Virus record (IMG/VR): IMGVR_UViG_3300023443_000078
Location: 1 to 45,867 of that record
Length of the DNA: 45,867 bases
DNA from: a virus
Strand: one strand, 5' to 3'
Position numbers and translations under genes: made by a program. Below, one piece after another: positions 27,912-34,513 of this stretch; position 1 is the first letter of the stretch; each line of letters opens with the position of its first letter. Below the pieces are notes generated by a model that did not search any database, was not told where the DNA came from, and worked only from the letters and a program-made list of their open reading frames with translations.

Positions 27912-28128
27912 AGATTTCTCTAACAGCTACTTCGGTGGAGGAGCGGGAGGCTCTATGAGACCTAGCAGTTAATGTAAGCAGTCTATCTAGCACTGTTTTC
28001 GCGGCCTCTATATCAGAAGAAGGGTATACTATAGGAGTATAAGAAGGACGCTTGCCTTGCATCTTATCTAATACCTCTTGTATGTTAAGATCTACTCCTC
28101 TCTTCTTGTACATGGGATCCCTGCTCAT
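27901..28128 (-). CDS. Small protein linking the terminase genes
   Basis: A 75-aa basic protein (many Arg/Lys; KMQGKRPSYTPIVY; DRLLTLTARSHRASRS). Its 5' end overlaps the small-terminase gene by 44 bases and its 3' end overlaps the large-terminase gene by 11 bases, so it is likely translated by coupling. Family not recognised; perhaps a DNA-packaging or terminase-assembly factor from position. Confidence 0.6.
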   Translation of the reverse strand: MSRDPMYKKRGVDLNIQEVLDKMQGKRPSYTPIVYPSSDIEAAKTVLDRLLTLTARSHRASRSSTEVAVREIYGV

Positions 28129-28780
28129 CTTGTTGTTCTGGATTAAGTAATATCTTAGAGGTTTGATTAGTTATTTGGGCGGTTGCTCTAGCTGCGGTTG
28201 CATCTTCTACTTGTTTAAGTAAGTTACCTGAAGCCATTGTAAGTAGCTCCTGGTCTCCTGCTTTAGTAACTTGGTTATCTATATTAACTGAGAACTTTGC
28301 AGCAATCACTGAAGGAAGTACTAGATTTACTATATTCTGCTGATTAGCTACTTGTTCTGGTGCAGACTGCCCTCTGCGCTTAGCTCCATTAACTACTGTG
28401 ATTGCTTTCAGTATACTCTCAGGTCTCATAAGTAATGGCAAGCTCTTTTCAAGTTTGCGCAGCAGGGTATCTTCTAAGGAGTCATATGATTCATCTCTTA
28501 CATTATGCTTCTGCATATTCTCATAGCGTAAGGTAGCTACTTTATTAGAAAAGCTTTCTTCAGATAAGAGCTGTGAAATTCTTGCTGGTGTAACTCCTAA
28601 TGCAGAAGCTACTGACTCAGCTGCTACGCCGCTACCTAAGAGAGAAAGGGCGCGCTCTTCTGTAGAAGAAGTAAGTCCAGTAGAATACGTAGAACTAGGA
28701 GCAGGCACAAACTCCTCTATACCTCCTAAAGATTCTAAAGTAATAGAGTCTTGCTCTATAGGCAGAGAAGGTTCATACAT
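28085..28780 (-). CDS. terS: Small terminase subunit
   Basis: A 231-aa protein directly before the terL string and first gene of the late block. A helix-turn-helix-like segment (VASALGVTPARISQLLSEES, about residues 56-75) fits the DNA-binding domain of small terminases, followed by a helical oligomerisation part (SLEDTLLRKLEKSLPLLMRPESIL) and a C-terminal beta/helical portal-binding segment. It recognises packaging sites and stimulates TerL. N-terminal 40 residues are low-complexity Ser/Glu. Start ATG at 28780 has AAGGTAC upstream on the minus strand. Confidence 0.75.
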   Translation of the reverse strand: MYEPSLPIEQDSITLESLGGIEEFVPAPSSTYSTGLTSSTEERALSLLGSGVAAESVASALGVTPARISQLLSEESFSNKVATLRYENMQKHNVRDESYDSLEDTLLRKLEKSLPLLMRPESILKAITVVNGAKRRGQSAPEQVANQQNIVNLVLPSVIAAKFSVNIDNQVTKAGDQELLTMASGNLLKQVEDATAARATAQITNQTSKILLNPEQQDEQGSHVQEERSRS

Positions 28781-28811
28781 TGGAAGGTACTCATGATGTA
28801 TATAAAAGAAT

Positions 28812-28840
28812 AGTATATAAGAGATACCTAAAGAAGCTAA
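28812..28840 (-). promoter_or_regulatory. Weak late promoter candidate (TTAGCT-N17-TATACT)
   Basis: On the minus strand TTAGCT (plus 28835-28840) and TATACT (plus 28812-28817) are 17 nt apart. The -10 box is 5 of 6 matches; the -35 is weak. It points at the small terminase gene. Late genes may instead use an unrecognised element or the divergent sites. Confidence 0.3.
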
Positions 28841-28949
28841 TGGGGAATCAGGTGTTTGTAAAAAAGTTTAGGAATAAAATATGAGTCTCTTAGGAGGGCA
28901 CGCGACTGCTAAACGTAAAAGGCTTCCATCCCCCTCCCCTTTTATATAT

Positions 28950-28966
28950 TGGCATAGATCTTGCAT
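28950..28966 (+). promoter_or_regulatory. Sigma-54-like -24/-12 element, copy 1
   Basis: TGGCATAGATCTTGCAT has TGGCA, then TTGCA with GG and GC exactly 12 bp apart, matching the YTGGCAY-N5/6-TTGCW sigma-54 consensus. If used, transcription would start near 28976 towards the early genes. Such promoters need a host activator (AAA+ enhancer-binding protein). Confidence 0.5.
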
Positions 28967-28979
28967 GATAGAGCATAGC

Positions 28980-28996
28980 TGGCATAGATCTTGCAT
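28980..28996 (+). promoter_or_regulatory. Sigma-54-like -24/-12 element, copy 2
   Basis: An exact repeat of the 17-bp element 30 bp downstream of copy 1. The start site would be near 29006. Two identical copies 30 bp apart (about three helical turns) argue that the element is a selected site and not chance. Confidence 0.5.
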
Positions 28997-29056
28997 ACCT
29001 ATAAGTAAGGGTTCTTATAAGTAGGGGTGATAGAGGAAATAAATCTTACGATGAGC

Positions 29057-29084
29057 TTGCTTGCACACTTAGGTGTAGTATACT
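29057..29084 (+). promoter_or_regulatory. Early promoter (TTGCTT-N16-TATACT)
   Basis: TTGCTT (29057-29062) and TATACT (29079-29084) are 16 nt apart, the same spacing as two other promoters in this genome. It lies 59 nt before the first early ATG. The dyad at 29065-29076 occupies its spacer. Confidence 0.45.
29065..29076. promoter_or_regulatory. Operator-like dyad ACACTTAGGTGT, copy 1
   Basis: A 12-bp dyad with central TTAG, inside the spacer of the early promoter. A bound protein would block polymerase. The binder is unknown. Confidence 0.4.
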
Positions 29085-29102
29085 TAGAGGGTAAGATACA
29101 TA

Positions 29103-29114
29103 GCACTTAGGTGC
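29103..29114. promoter_or_regulatory. Operator-like dyad GCACTTAGGTGC, copy 2
   Basis: Same CACTTAGGTG core as copy 1, 38 bp downstream, in the leader of the first early gene. Confidence 0.4.
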
Positions 29115-29142
29115 ATACATACATAGATAGGAGTACATAGAT

Positions 29143-29442
29143 ATGAGCACGACACTTAGATATAGTAAGAAAGAATGGGCTATAGCTGTAGCATTAGAAT
29201 GTATACTAAAGGAAGCTGGCACGGATACACCACTAGATATAACTCTAGAGCATAGATCAGAAGGTATGGCTGCTACATTAGAGGCTGTAAAGAGTGAATC
29301 TTTAGACTCTCAGGTGATCTATACTGTGGAGATAGCGTTTAAGAGTATAGCTGGTATAGATAATTGGCATGTAAGTTCTGTAGTTATTAAGTACCTGAAT
29401 AGAGGTGTTACATATAACTACATAACTAGAGAGTACACATAG
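29143..29442 (+). CDS. First early protein, unknown
   Basis: A 99-aa protein with AGGAG at 29129-29133 before its ATG. Alpha/beta: an N-terminal helix (EWAIAVALECILKEAG), then strands (SQVIYTVEIAFKSI; HVSSVVIKYLNRGVTYNYI). No membrane segment, no known motif. First gene after the early control elements, the usual place for host take-over or anti-defence proteins in phages, but that is only position. Confidence 0.55.
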   Translation: MSTTLRYSKKEWAIAVALECILKEAGTDTPLDITLEHRSEGMAATLEAVKSESLDSQVIYTVEIAFKSIAGIDNWHVSSVVIKYLNRGVTYNYITREYT

Positions 29443-29492
29443 ATATACATACATACACTGCTAGATATAGATAGGTATATAGGTACATACAT

Positions 29493-29729
29493 ATGCACAC
29501 ACATACAGCTACAGCTATTACTACTCATAATCACACAGCAATTGTAGAAGAAGTCTCTAAAAGAGGAGTAACCATTAAAAGAATAGGTTCTGCTTACTTT
29601 CTCTTACGAGGTGAGAAGATCTTAGCAAGCTCTGATAATATTGATTCGATCTTATATCTTGTGGATAAGTTTGATCTTATGCCGATAGAAGAAGTTATAT
29701 TAGATACTTTACCTGATTGCTTAGATTAA
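29493..29729 (+). CDS. Second early protein, unknown
   Basis: A 78-aa protein. The first 16 residues are His/Thr-rich (MHTHTATAITTHNHTA), possibly metal-binding or a result of the CATACA microsatellite in its leader. The rest looks like a small alpha/beta domain (VTIKRIGSAYFLLRGEKILA then an acidic helix). It is followed by 545 bp of non-coding DNA. Family not recognised. Confidence 0.5.
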   Translation: MHTHTATAITTHNHTAIVEEVSKRGVTIKRIGSAYFLLRGEKILASSDNIDSILYLVDKFDLMPIEEVILDTLPDCLD

Positions 29730-29778
29730 GGTATTTGGATTTGGCATAATGGCATGATGTCATGATTTGGCATGCTCG

Positions 29779-29807
29779 TGCCATTTTGCCATTTTGCCAT
29801 TTTGCCA
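29779..29807. repeat. Tandem TGCCATTT repeats, 8-bp period
   Basis: TGCCA begins at 29779, 29787, 29795 and 29803, with the preceding bases TT. Three TGGCA half-sites in the opposite orientation lie at 29742, 29750 and 29768. Confidence 0.8.
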
Positions 29808-30144
29808 TTGACTATTTGGGTGTGTATCGGGGTCAATATCGGTCCTTCTGTATCTATCTAACTACTTGTGTATATAACTCTATCTAGCTTCTATCTGTAT
29901 CTCTCTATCTTAGTATGCTTGTATCTATCTCTCTGTATTAGGGTATATCTTATTTCTTATTAAAAATAGCACACACCCCTCTATACCCCTATATCCCAAC
30001 GTATCCCATATGCATGCCCCCTTAGATCTAGCATATAGGGAGCTATAACTAGCTACTATCATACACATACTCTTACCTAACTACTACCATATACAAGGAG
30101 TTAGTTAGGGATAGGAGGGAGGAATATGCACCCATATATACCCC

Positions 30145-30172
30145 TTGACATGCTCTGTCATACTGGTACACT
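30145..30172 (+). promoter_or_regulatory. Promoter TTGACA-N16-TACACT with extended TGN
   Basis: TTGACA (30145-30150) is a perfect -35. TACACT (30167-30172) lies 16 nt away and is preceded by TGG, the extended -10 form. Start predicted near 30179, immediately at the left arm of the 18-bp inverted repeat, upstream of the Cys-rich genes. Confidence 0.6.
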
Positions 30173-30178
30173 GTCATA

Positions 30179-30236
30179 ATGGCACGATGTGTCACGATGT
30201 GTCACGATGTGGCAGGAACGTGACACATCGTGCCAT
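30179..30236. repeat. 18-bp inverted repeat over 10-bp iterons
   Basis: ATGGCACGATGTGTCACG (30179-30196) is the exact reverse complement of 30219-30236, with a 22-bp spacer. CACGATGTGT recurs at 30183, 30193 and (one mismatch, last base) 30203, each one helical turn apart. This is typical of iteron/operator DNA. No T tract follows, so it is not a simple terminator. Confidence 0.8.
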
Positions 30237-30274
30237 GCAATTCACATCAAATCTAACAGAAAGAGTATAAGCTA

Positions 30275-30598
30275 ATGAATATAAAAGACTTGTTTAATAA
30301 GTATACAGAGCTAAAGAAGAGCATAAAGATTAATGATACCTGTACTGATACATGTACTGATACCTGTGATTATTGTATTGGATGTATTGATTGTAATAAT
30401 TGTATAGGATGTACTGAGTGTTATAATTGTAATAATTGTAATAATTGTAATAAATGCGATAATTGTAATAATTGTACTAACTGCATCTTATGTATAGATC
30501 TAAAAAATGTTACTTCTGGCTATTGGTTAATTAATAAGAAAGTTACAGAAGAAGTATATAACGAAGCTAGGGCGCTTTTAAAAGCACACGAGGTATAA
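30275..30598 (+). CDS. Cys-x-x-Cys triplet repeat protein, paralogue 1
   Basis: A 107-aa protein with a Lys-rich helical N-cap (residues 1-22, with ELKKSIKI), Cys at 23, 27 and 31, then Cys at every third residue from 34 to 73 (14 in a row; 17 Cys in all). Asn, Asp, Gly, Ile and Tyr fill the other positions. The C-cap has CILC, GYWLINKK and a helix (EEVYNEARALLK). The next gene has the same N-cap and C-cap with 11 Cys. Similar C-caps (Y-x-I-x-NK-x-Y-x-x-EE-Y) recall Cys-rich proteins of candidate-phyla bacteria (recollection). A metal-binding or solenoid fold is inferred; function unknown. Confidence 0.7.
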   Translation: MNIKDLFNKYTELKKSIKINDTCTDTCTDTCDYCIGCIDCNNCIGCTECYNCNNCNNCNKCDNCNNCTNCILCIDLKNVTSGYWLINKKVTEEVYNEARALLKAHEV

Positions 30599-30602
30599 GC
30601 TA

Positions 30603-30653
30603 ATGAATAAGCAGCACCCCTTCAAATCTAACAGAAAAGGCAATACCTTATGA
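30603..30653 (+). CDS. Short leader ORF (16 aa), duplicate remnant
   Basis: ATG at 30603 opens a 16-codon frame starting MNKQ whose TGA overlaps the ATG (30650) of the second Cys-rich gene as ATGA. The surrounding GTATAAGCTAATGAATA is a copy of the start region of the first Cys-rich gene. So it is probably a decayed duplicate start, possibly used for coupled translation. Weakly supported as a protein. Confidence 0.35.
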   Translation: MNKQHPFKSNRKGNTL

Positions 30654-30907
30654 ATAAACAAGAGCTAAATAAGAAATACTTAGAGCTAAAGAAGAGCATA
30701 AAGATTACTGATAGTTGTTATAGTTGTGATAATTGTAATAGTTGTATTAGTTGTATTAGTTGTTATAATTGTGATAATTGTTATAATTGTGATAATTGTA
30801 TTTTATGCGTAGGACTAGAGAATAAAAATAAAGGGTATTGGCTATTAAATAAAGAGATCAATAGAGAAGACTTTATTGAAGCAAAGGAAATTTTAACTAA
30901 TGACTAA
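30650..30907 (+). CDS. Cys-x-x-Cys triplet repeat protein, paralogue 2
   Basis: An 85-aa paralogue of the preceding gene: N-cap KKYLELKKSIKITDS, then Cys at 23, 26, 29 and on to 53 (11 Cys, period 3 without exception), then CILCVGLENKNKGYWLLNKE and a helix. The leader sequence TCAAATCTAACAGAAA upstream is shared with the first gene. The repeat length differs (11 versus 14 plus 3 Cys) while both caps are kept, so units are gained and lost by slippage of 9-bp DNA repeats such as TGTAATAAT. It overlaps the next gene by 8 bases. No known partner is visible. Confidence 0.7.
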   Translation: MNKQELNKKYLELKKSIKITDSCYSCDNCNSCISCISCYNCDNCYNCDNCILCVGLENKNKGYWLLNKEINREDFIEAKEILTND

Positions 30908-31310
30908 AATACCTAAGTACAGGCCTGTACTAACAGCAGAACAGATAACTTATATACTTTATATGTGTAGAATACAAGAGCCACTGACTGAAGAAGCTAT
31001 GTCAATAATCATTAGCTTAGGTCCATTTAAAGCTAAGATTGATGATAGAGGAATACAAGCGGCTTATGTAGCAGGAAATGCACCTAAAGCATCTATACCA
31101 GCTAACGCTCCTACTAGCGTAGCGCCTTATAACCCTATGGGAAAGACTAAGGAAGAAGTATGGGAAGAGTGCTATAATAAGTGGAATACAGAAGGATCTT
31201 CAGCTTGTTCGCTAAGAGAGATAGAAGGAGCTAATGAGCATAGATATCTAAATGATTTAATGAGTGCTGAAGAAGTAGCAGCATTTGATAAGATATCTTT
31301 TAACTTATAA
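30900..31310 (+). CDS. Hypothetical early protein
   Basis: A 136-aa protein. It opens KYRPVLTAEQITYILYMC, a pattern I recall from unannotated phage proteins that lie before replication genes. Residues 65-90 are an Ala/Pro-rich linker. The C-terminal half is acidic with a WEECYNKW segment. Not membrane-bound. Function unknown. Confidence 0.55.
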   Translation: MTKIPKYRPVLTAEQITYILYMCRIQEPLTEEAMSIIISLGPFKAKIDDRGIQAAYVAGNAPKASIPANAPTSVAPYNPMGKTKEEVWEECYNKWNTEGSSACSLREIEGANEHRYLNDLMSAEEVAAFDKISFNL

Positions 31311-31350
31311 GCGCAGCACACGCTATGTAAAGAAAGGAGCATAGAATACT

Positions 31351-31539
31351 ATGAGCGACTACTTAATAGCAATACCTGTAATAATATCTATAGTATGGTG
31401 CATTGTGTTGCATCATCGAATAAACAAGCTTGTATGCAATACAGAGGTAGTATTTAAACATAATAAACTCATAGCTGGTACTGTAGAGGCTCTAATATAT
31501 GAGGTAAGAGATTTAAAAAGAAAGGAGGATAAGAGCTAA
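31351..31539 (+). CDS. Small single-span membrane protein
   Basis: A 62-aa protein with one hydrophobic helix at residues 4-22 (YLIAIPVIISIVWCIVL) and a basic, charged cytoplasmic tail (VRDLKRKEDK). AAGGAG lies before the ATG. Its stop overlaps the next ATG by one base (TAATGG). Possible superinfection exclusion or lysis role by type only; no evidence. Confidence 0.55.
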   Translation: MSDYLIAIPVIISIVWCIVLHHRINKLVCNTEVVFKHNKLIAGTVEALIYEVRDLKRKEDKS

Positions 31540-32522
31540 TGGCTAATATAGCTTGTGCCATTTCAGGTATAAAATTCACTTGCTCTCACTTAGAAGATAC
31601 TTACATACCACATACAGCAGGATACTTTCACCCTATCTTTGCTATACCTTATAAGTCCCTACATCACTTATACTCACAGTACTGTAAGGGGCAGCTAGCA
31701 CCTAATGACTCTTACCTGCTATTCCTAGCTTTCCTACATGCTACCGATCAAGTAACTTGGGATAGTCCAGCTACACTTGATCCAGCATCCGCATCCACCA
31801 TTGGTATGATAGCTAATAACTTAGGGCAGCTAGTTAGAGTATTAGAGAAAACAGACTGTATATCTCACCCTTCATTCACACAGCCATCATTCCGTGTCAC
31901 TTATGACACATCTACCTTGCATCAAATACCCAATTGGATTAGTGCATGGCAAGAAAATATAGAGCGCTTTCTCTCAGGTAGAATAGATAAGAGAACACAA
32001 GAATCATTACAGAAGGTAGAGAATAAGCTTACCTATCTCATACTCTCAGGAGATAAGCCAGAAACATATGCAGGAGTTATAGCAGCGTGGGCTGATCAAG
32101 CCGCTGAATTCCCACCACATCATAGAGAACTATGGATTAAAACTATAAGCTCTTGTTTTAATATAACTAAGATGTTTAACACACCTCTACCTCTTCTTAA
32201 AGAGATAAAAAACTATTGCGAGTGTAATATAGAAGTAGGGTCTATTCACTTCCATACTCTTTCTCATGTACTTAAGGAAGGGATACATAGGCATATAGAT
32301 TACCTAGGCGGATCGTCTTTAGCGCTAGGGTACACATTACTCCCAACTAGCGCAGACCAGAAAGAGAGAGAACTGAAAGGAGCTGCTGAAGTAGCTACCA
32401 TAGTAGCTAGAGCTACAGAATTGCCGCCAGTAAGATCTGCCTATACCTCTAGCTTAGACTTCTTAAAAGCTAAGCTAGCTTATAAAGTAGCTACTATAGA
32501 AGCTGCAAGAGCACTCACATAA
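31539..32522 (+). CDS. Unknown protein upstream of the helicase
   Basis: A 327-aa mainly helical protein. The opening has CAISGIKF, then HPIFAIPYKSLHHLYSQY and LAPNDSYLLFLAFLHATDQV. I recall this HPIF...SYLLFLAxLHxTD pattern in unannotated proteins encoded beside phage replicative helicases. It is translated by overlap with the membrane protein gene and lies 31 nt before the SF1 helicase, so a replication-accessory role (loader-like) is plausible but not shown. Confidence 0.55.
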   Translation: MANIACAISGIKFTCSHLEDTYIPHTAGYFHPIFAIPYKSLHHLYSQYCKGQLAPNDSYLLFLAFLHATDQVTWDSPATLDPASASTIGMIANNLGQLVRVLEKTDCISHPSFTQPSFRVTYDTSTLHQIPNWISAWQENIERFLSGRIDKRTQESLQKVENKLTYLILSGDKPETYAGVIAAWADQAAEFPPHHRELWIKTISSCFNITKMFNTPLPLLKEIKNYCECNIEVGSIHFHTLSHVLKEGIHRHIDYLGGSSLALGYTLLPTSADQKERELKGAAEVATIVARATELPPVRSAYTSSLDFLKAKLAYKVATIEAARALT

Positions 32523-32553
32523 GATCATGCCACATATAGGAGAAAATATATAA

Positions 32554-34197
32554 ATGACTAGTATAAATATGATAGCTCTACTAGCTAAAGCTAGAGAGAA
32601 AGATAAAAATCGCATCCCAGAACCTGAATCTAACTTGCAAGAATCTAATGCGCAGCAAGCGCAAGGTATGCATGGGGAAGCTATAACTTATAACTTACAG
32701 CAGCAAGAGTTTGTAAGCACTGTAGCTTCTGGCAAATCATGTGTTCTTATTGGTGCTGCTGGTACTGGTAAGACTACCTGCTCTCAAGGAGGTATAAGCG
32801 CGCTAATAGATACTTCCACCATACCTATCTTACAAGCAGAGGGGCATAAACATCTGCTTTCTGGCTCCTCTGGTATTCTCATAATCTCATATACCCGACG
32901 AGCTGTTAATAACATAAGAAAAATACAATCCAAAGACTTAAAGCATAACTGCATAACTGCTCATAAGCTCCTAGAATACCAGCCTGTATATTATGAAATG
33001 CTAGATCCCGAATCAGGGGAAACTAAGAAAACTATGGCATTTGAACCTAATAGAAATGCCACTAATCCATTACCTAACTCTATTCACACCATAATAGTAG
33101 AAGAAGCTTCTATGCTCTCTCTAGCTCTATTCGCTGAGATACAAGCAGCTTTAAAGCATAAAGTGCAATGGATTTTTATAGGTGATATACAGCAACTGCC
33201 TCCTGTATTTGGCTCAGCTATCTTAGGTTTCAAGATGCTAGAACTGCCTGTAATAGAACTCACTACAGTGTACAGACAAGCGCTAAAATCACCTATAATA
33301 AGGCTAGCTCATAGGATACTTTCTGGTAAGCCTATACCGGGAGATGAGTATCCAGACTGGCTACATGAAGATAAGCTAACTTTGCGCCCATGGAAAAAGA
33401 AACTAGACCCTGAATTAGCAACTATGACACTAGCAGCATTCTTTAAAGGAGCTATAGATAAGGGAATATATAACCCAACAGAGGATATGATACTCATACC
33501 TTATAATAAATCATGTGGCACCATAGAACTTAATAAGCATATAGCGAACCATCTAGCTAGAAAGAGAGAAGCTATAACTTATGAGATACAAGCAGGATTC
33601 TCTAAGCATTACTTCTCTATAGGTGATAAGGTTCTATATAATAGAGAAGATGCTGAGATTATAGATATAGGCATTAATTCTATGTATGCGGGCTCTAAAG
33701 TACAGCCATCTTCTAAGCATCTAGACTATTGGGGACATAACCCAAAGCTAGCAGAAGAGAGATCTAGATCTAGCTCATATGATGCTAGTGCTGAAGAGGG
33801 AGAATATGATATAGATGCATTCTTAGAGAATATAGCTGATAATGAGGAGAGAGTTACTAAAGCATCGCATGCTATAACAGTGCGGCTCTTAGATACAGCT
33901 TCAGAAGTTACAGTGGATAAAGCAGCGGAAGTTAATAGCTTACTCCATTCTTATGCTCTTACTGTGCATAAAGCACAAGGCTCTGAATGGAGGAAAGTAT
34001 TCTTTTGCTTACATCAATCACATGCTACAATGTTACAGAGAGAGCTTCTATATACAGGAGTCACTAGAGCTAGAGAAGAGTTATTTATGATATGTGAGCC
34101 TGAGTCTTTTACTAAGGGAATAATATCTCAAAAGATTAAGGGTGAGACATTAGAAGAGAAAGCAGAATACTTTAAAGGGAAGTTAGAGAAAAAATAA
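32554..34197 (+). CDS. SF1 DNA helicase (RecD2/Dda-like)
   Basis: A 547-aa superfamily 1 helicase. Motif I GAAGTGKTT at residues 68-75; motif II IIVEEASM (about 182); motif III FIGDIQQLPPV (about 210); motif IV/V region ILIPYNKSCGTIELN; motif VI ALTVHKAQGSEW (about 468), then a LYTGVTRAREELF segment. This set is typical of RecD2/Dda 5'-3' helicases used in phage replication and recombination. An acidic Ser/Glu/Asp insertion (about 404-435) before motif VI is not usual for the family. The first 40 residues are charged. Its role is fork unwinding or recombination. Confidence 0.85.
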   Translation: MTSINMIALLAKAREKDKNRIPEPESNLQESNAQQAQGMHGEAITYNLQQQEFVSTVASGKSCVLIGAAGTGKTTCSQGGISALIDTSTIPILQAEGHKHLLSGSSGILIISYTRRAVNNIRKIQSKDLKHNCITAHKLLEYQPVYYEMLDPESGETKKTMAFEPNRNATNPLPNSIHTIIVEEASMLSLALFAEIQAALKHKVQWIFIGDIQQLPPVFGSAILGFKMLELPVIELTTVYRQALKSPIIRLAHRILSGKPIPGDEYPDWLHEDKLTLRPWKKKLDPELATMTLAAFFKGAIDKGIYNPTEDMILIPYNKSCGTIELNKHIANHLARKREAITYEIQAGFSKHYFSIGDKVLYNREDAEIIDIGINSMYAGSKVQPSSKHLDYWGHNPKLAEERSRSSSYDASAEEGEYDIDAFLENIADNEERVTKASHAITVRLLDTASEVTVDKAAEVNSLLHSYALTVHKAQGSEWRKVFFCLHQSHATMLQRELLYTGVTRAREELFMICEPESFTKGIISQKIKGETLEEKAEYFKGKLEKK

Positions 34198-34240
34198 AGC
34201 ACAGCAGCCTATTTAATATATACAACTAAGGAGAATAGAA

Positions 34241-34513
34241 ATGCCAAAAACTACAATGAATAGAACTAAGCCGCCACTTAAAAACAGAAGTAGGCTACAA
34301 AAAATTAACAGCCAGCTCCAGTGGGCTGTTAATTTTAAATTGCAGTGCTTTAGCCCCCATACAGTAAACGAAATAAACCTTTCAGCTAATTCATACATGC
34401 TAATAAGGAGACTAAATAGAACAGTTAATGATTTACAGCTGTCTCTTTTAGAAGATGCAGAATATGATAAGAAAAAGATCTTAGCAGAAAGAAAAAATAA
34501 ACTTGACGCATAA
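34241..34513 (+). CDS. Small basic protein with an internal hairpin
   Basis: A 90-aa, Lys/Arg/Asn-rich protein with AAGGAG before the ATG. The N-terminal third is basic (TTMNRTKPPLKNRSRLQKI) and the C-terminal third a helix (LEDAEYDKKKILAERKNK). A 13-bp perfect stem-loop (34301-34336) lies in codons 21-32. The protein may be a nucleic-acid-binding accessory. A promoter candidate for the next gene begins inside its 3' end. Confidence 0.5.
   Translation: MPKTTMNRTKPPLKNRSRLQKINSQLQWAVNFKLQCFSPHTVNEINLSANSYMLIRRLNRTVNDLQLSLLEDAEYDKKKILAERKNKLDA
34301..34336. terminator. Terminator-like stem-loop inside a gene
   Basis: AAAATTAACAGCC (34301-34313) pairs perfectly with GGCTGTTAATTTT (34324-34336), loop 10 nt. 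On the minus strand a run of six T follows (plus A 34299-34304), so it could terminate leftward transcripts; on plus only a short T run inside the stem. It lies within a coding region. Confidence 0.5.

Larger units (their letters stand above)
28781..29142. other. Divergent control region between late and early blocks
   Basis: 362 bp without a gene. It holds a weak minus-strand promoter-like pair near 28812-28840, a 16-bp direct repeat at 28951-28966 and 28981-28996 matching the sigma-54 -24/-12 consensus, a sigma-70-like promoter at 29057-29084, and two dyads of the form CACTTAGGTG at 29066-29075 and 29104-29113. Tandem CATA/GATA microsatellite-like runs occur near the first early gene. The leftward promoter cannot be fixed with certainty. 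Confidence 0.7.
29730..30274. other. Non-coding regulatory / candidate origin region
   Basis: 545 bp with no gene. In order: three TGGCA and four TGCCA half-sites (29742-29807), the latter at exact 8-bp spacing inside GCCATTTT repeats; a pyrimidine-rich tract with repeated GTATCTATCT and TCTCTGTAT (29839-29956); a C-rich stretch (29970-30020); an 8-bp inverted pair CCTAACTA/TAGTTAGG (30076-30083, 30102-30109); a promoter at 30145-30172; and an 18-bp perfect inverted repeat over 10-bp iterons (30179-30236). This combination fits an origin or a second early control region. Confidence 0.6.

Noticed and set aside
29143-29729. First two early genes as a toxin-antitoxin pair
   Set aside because: Size and order alone; no known toxin or antitoxin motif seen.
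29808-29836. TTGACT as a possible -35
   Set aside because: No -10-like hexamer at 16-18 bp spacing.
30320-30500. CRISPR-like array in TGTAATAAT repeats
   Set aside because: Units are 9 bp, coding, and without spacers; they encode the Cys triplets.
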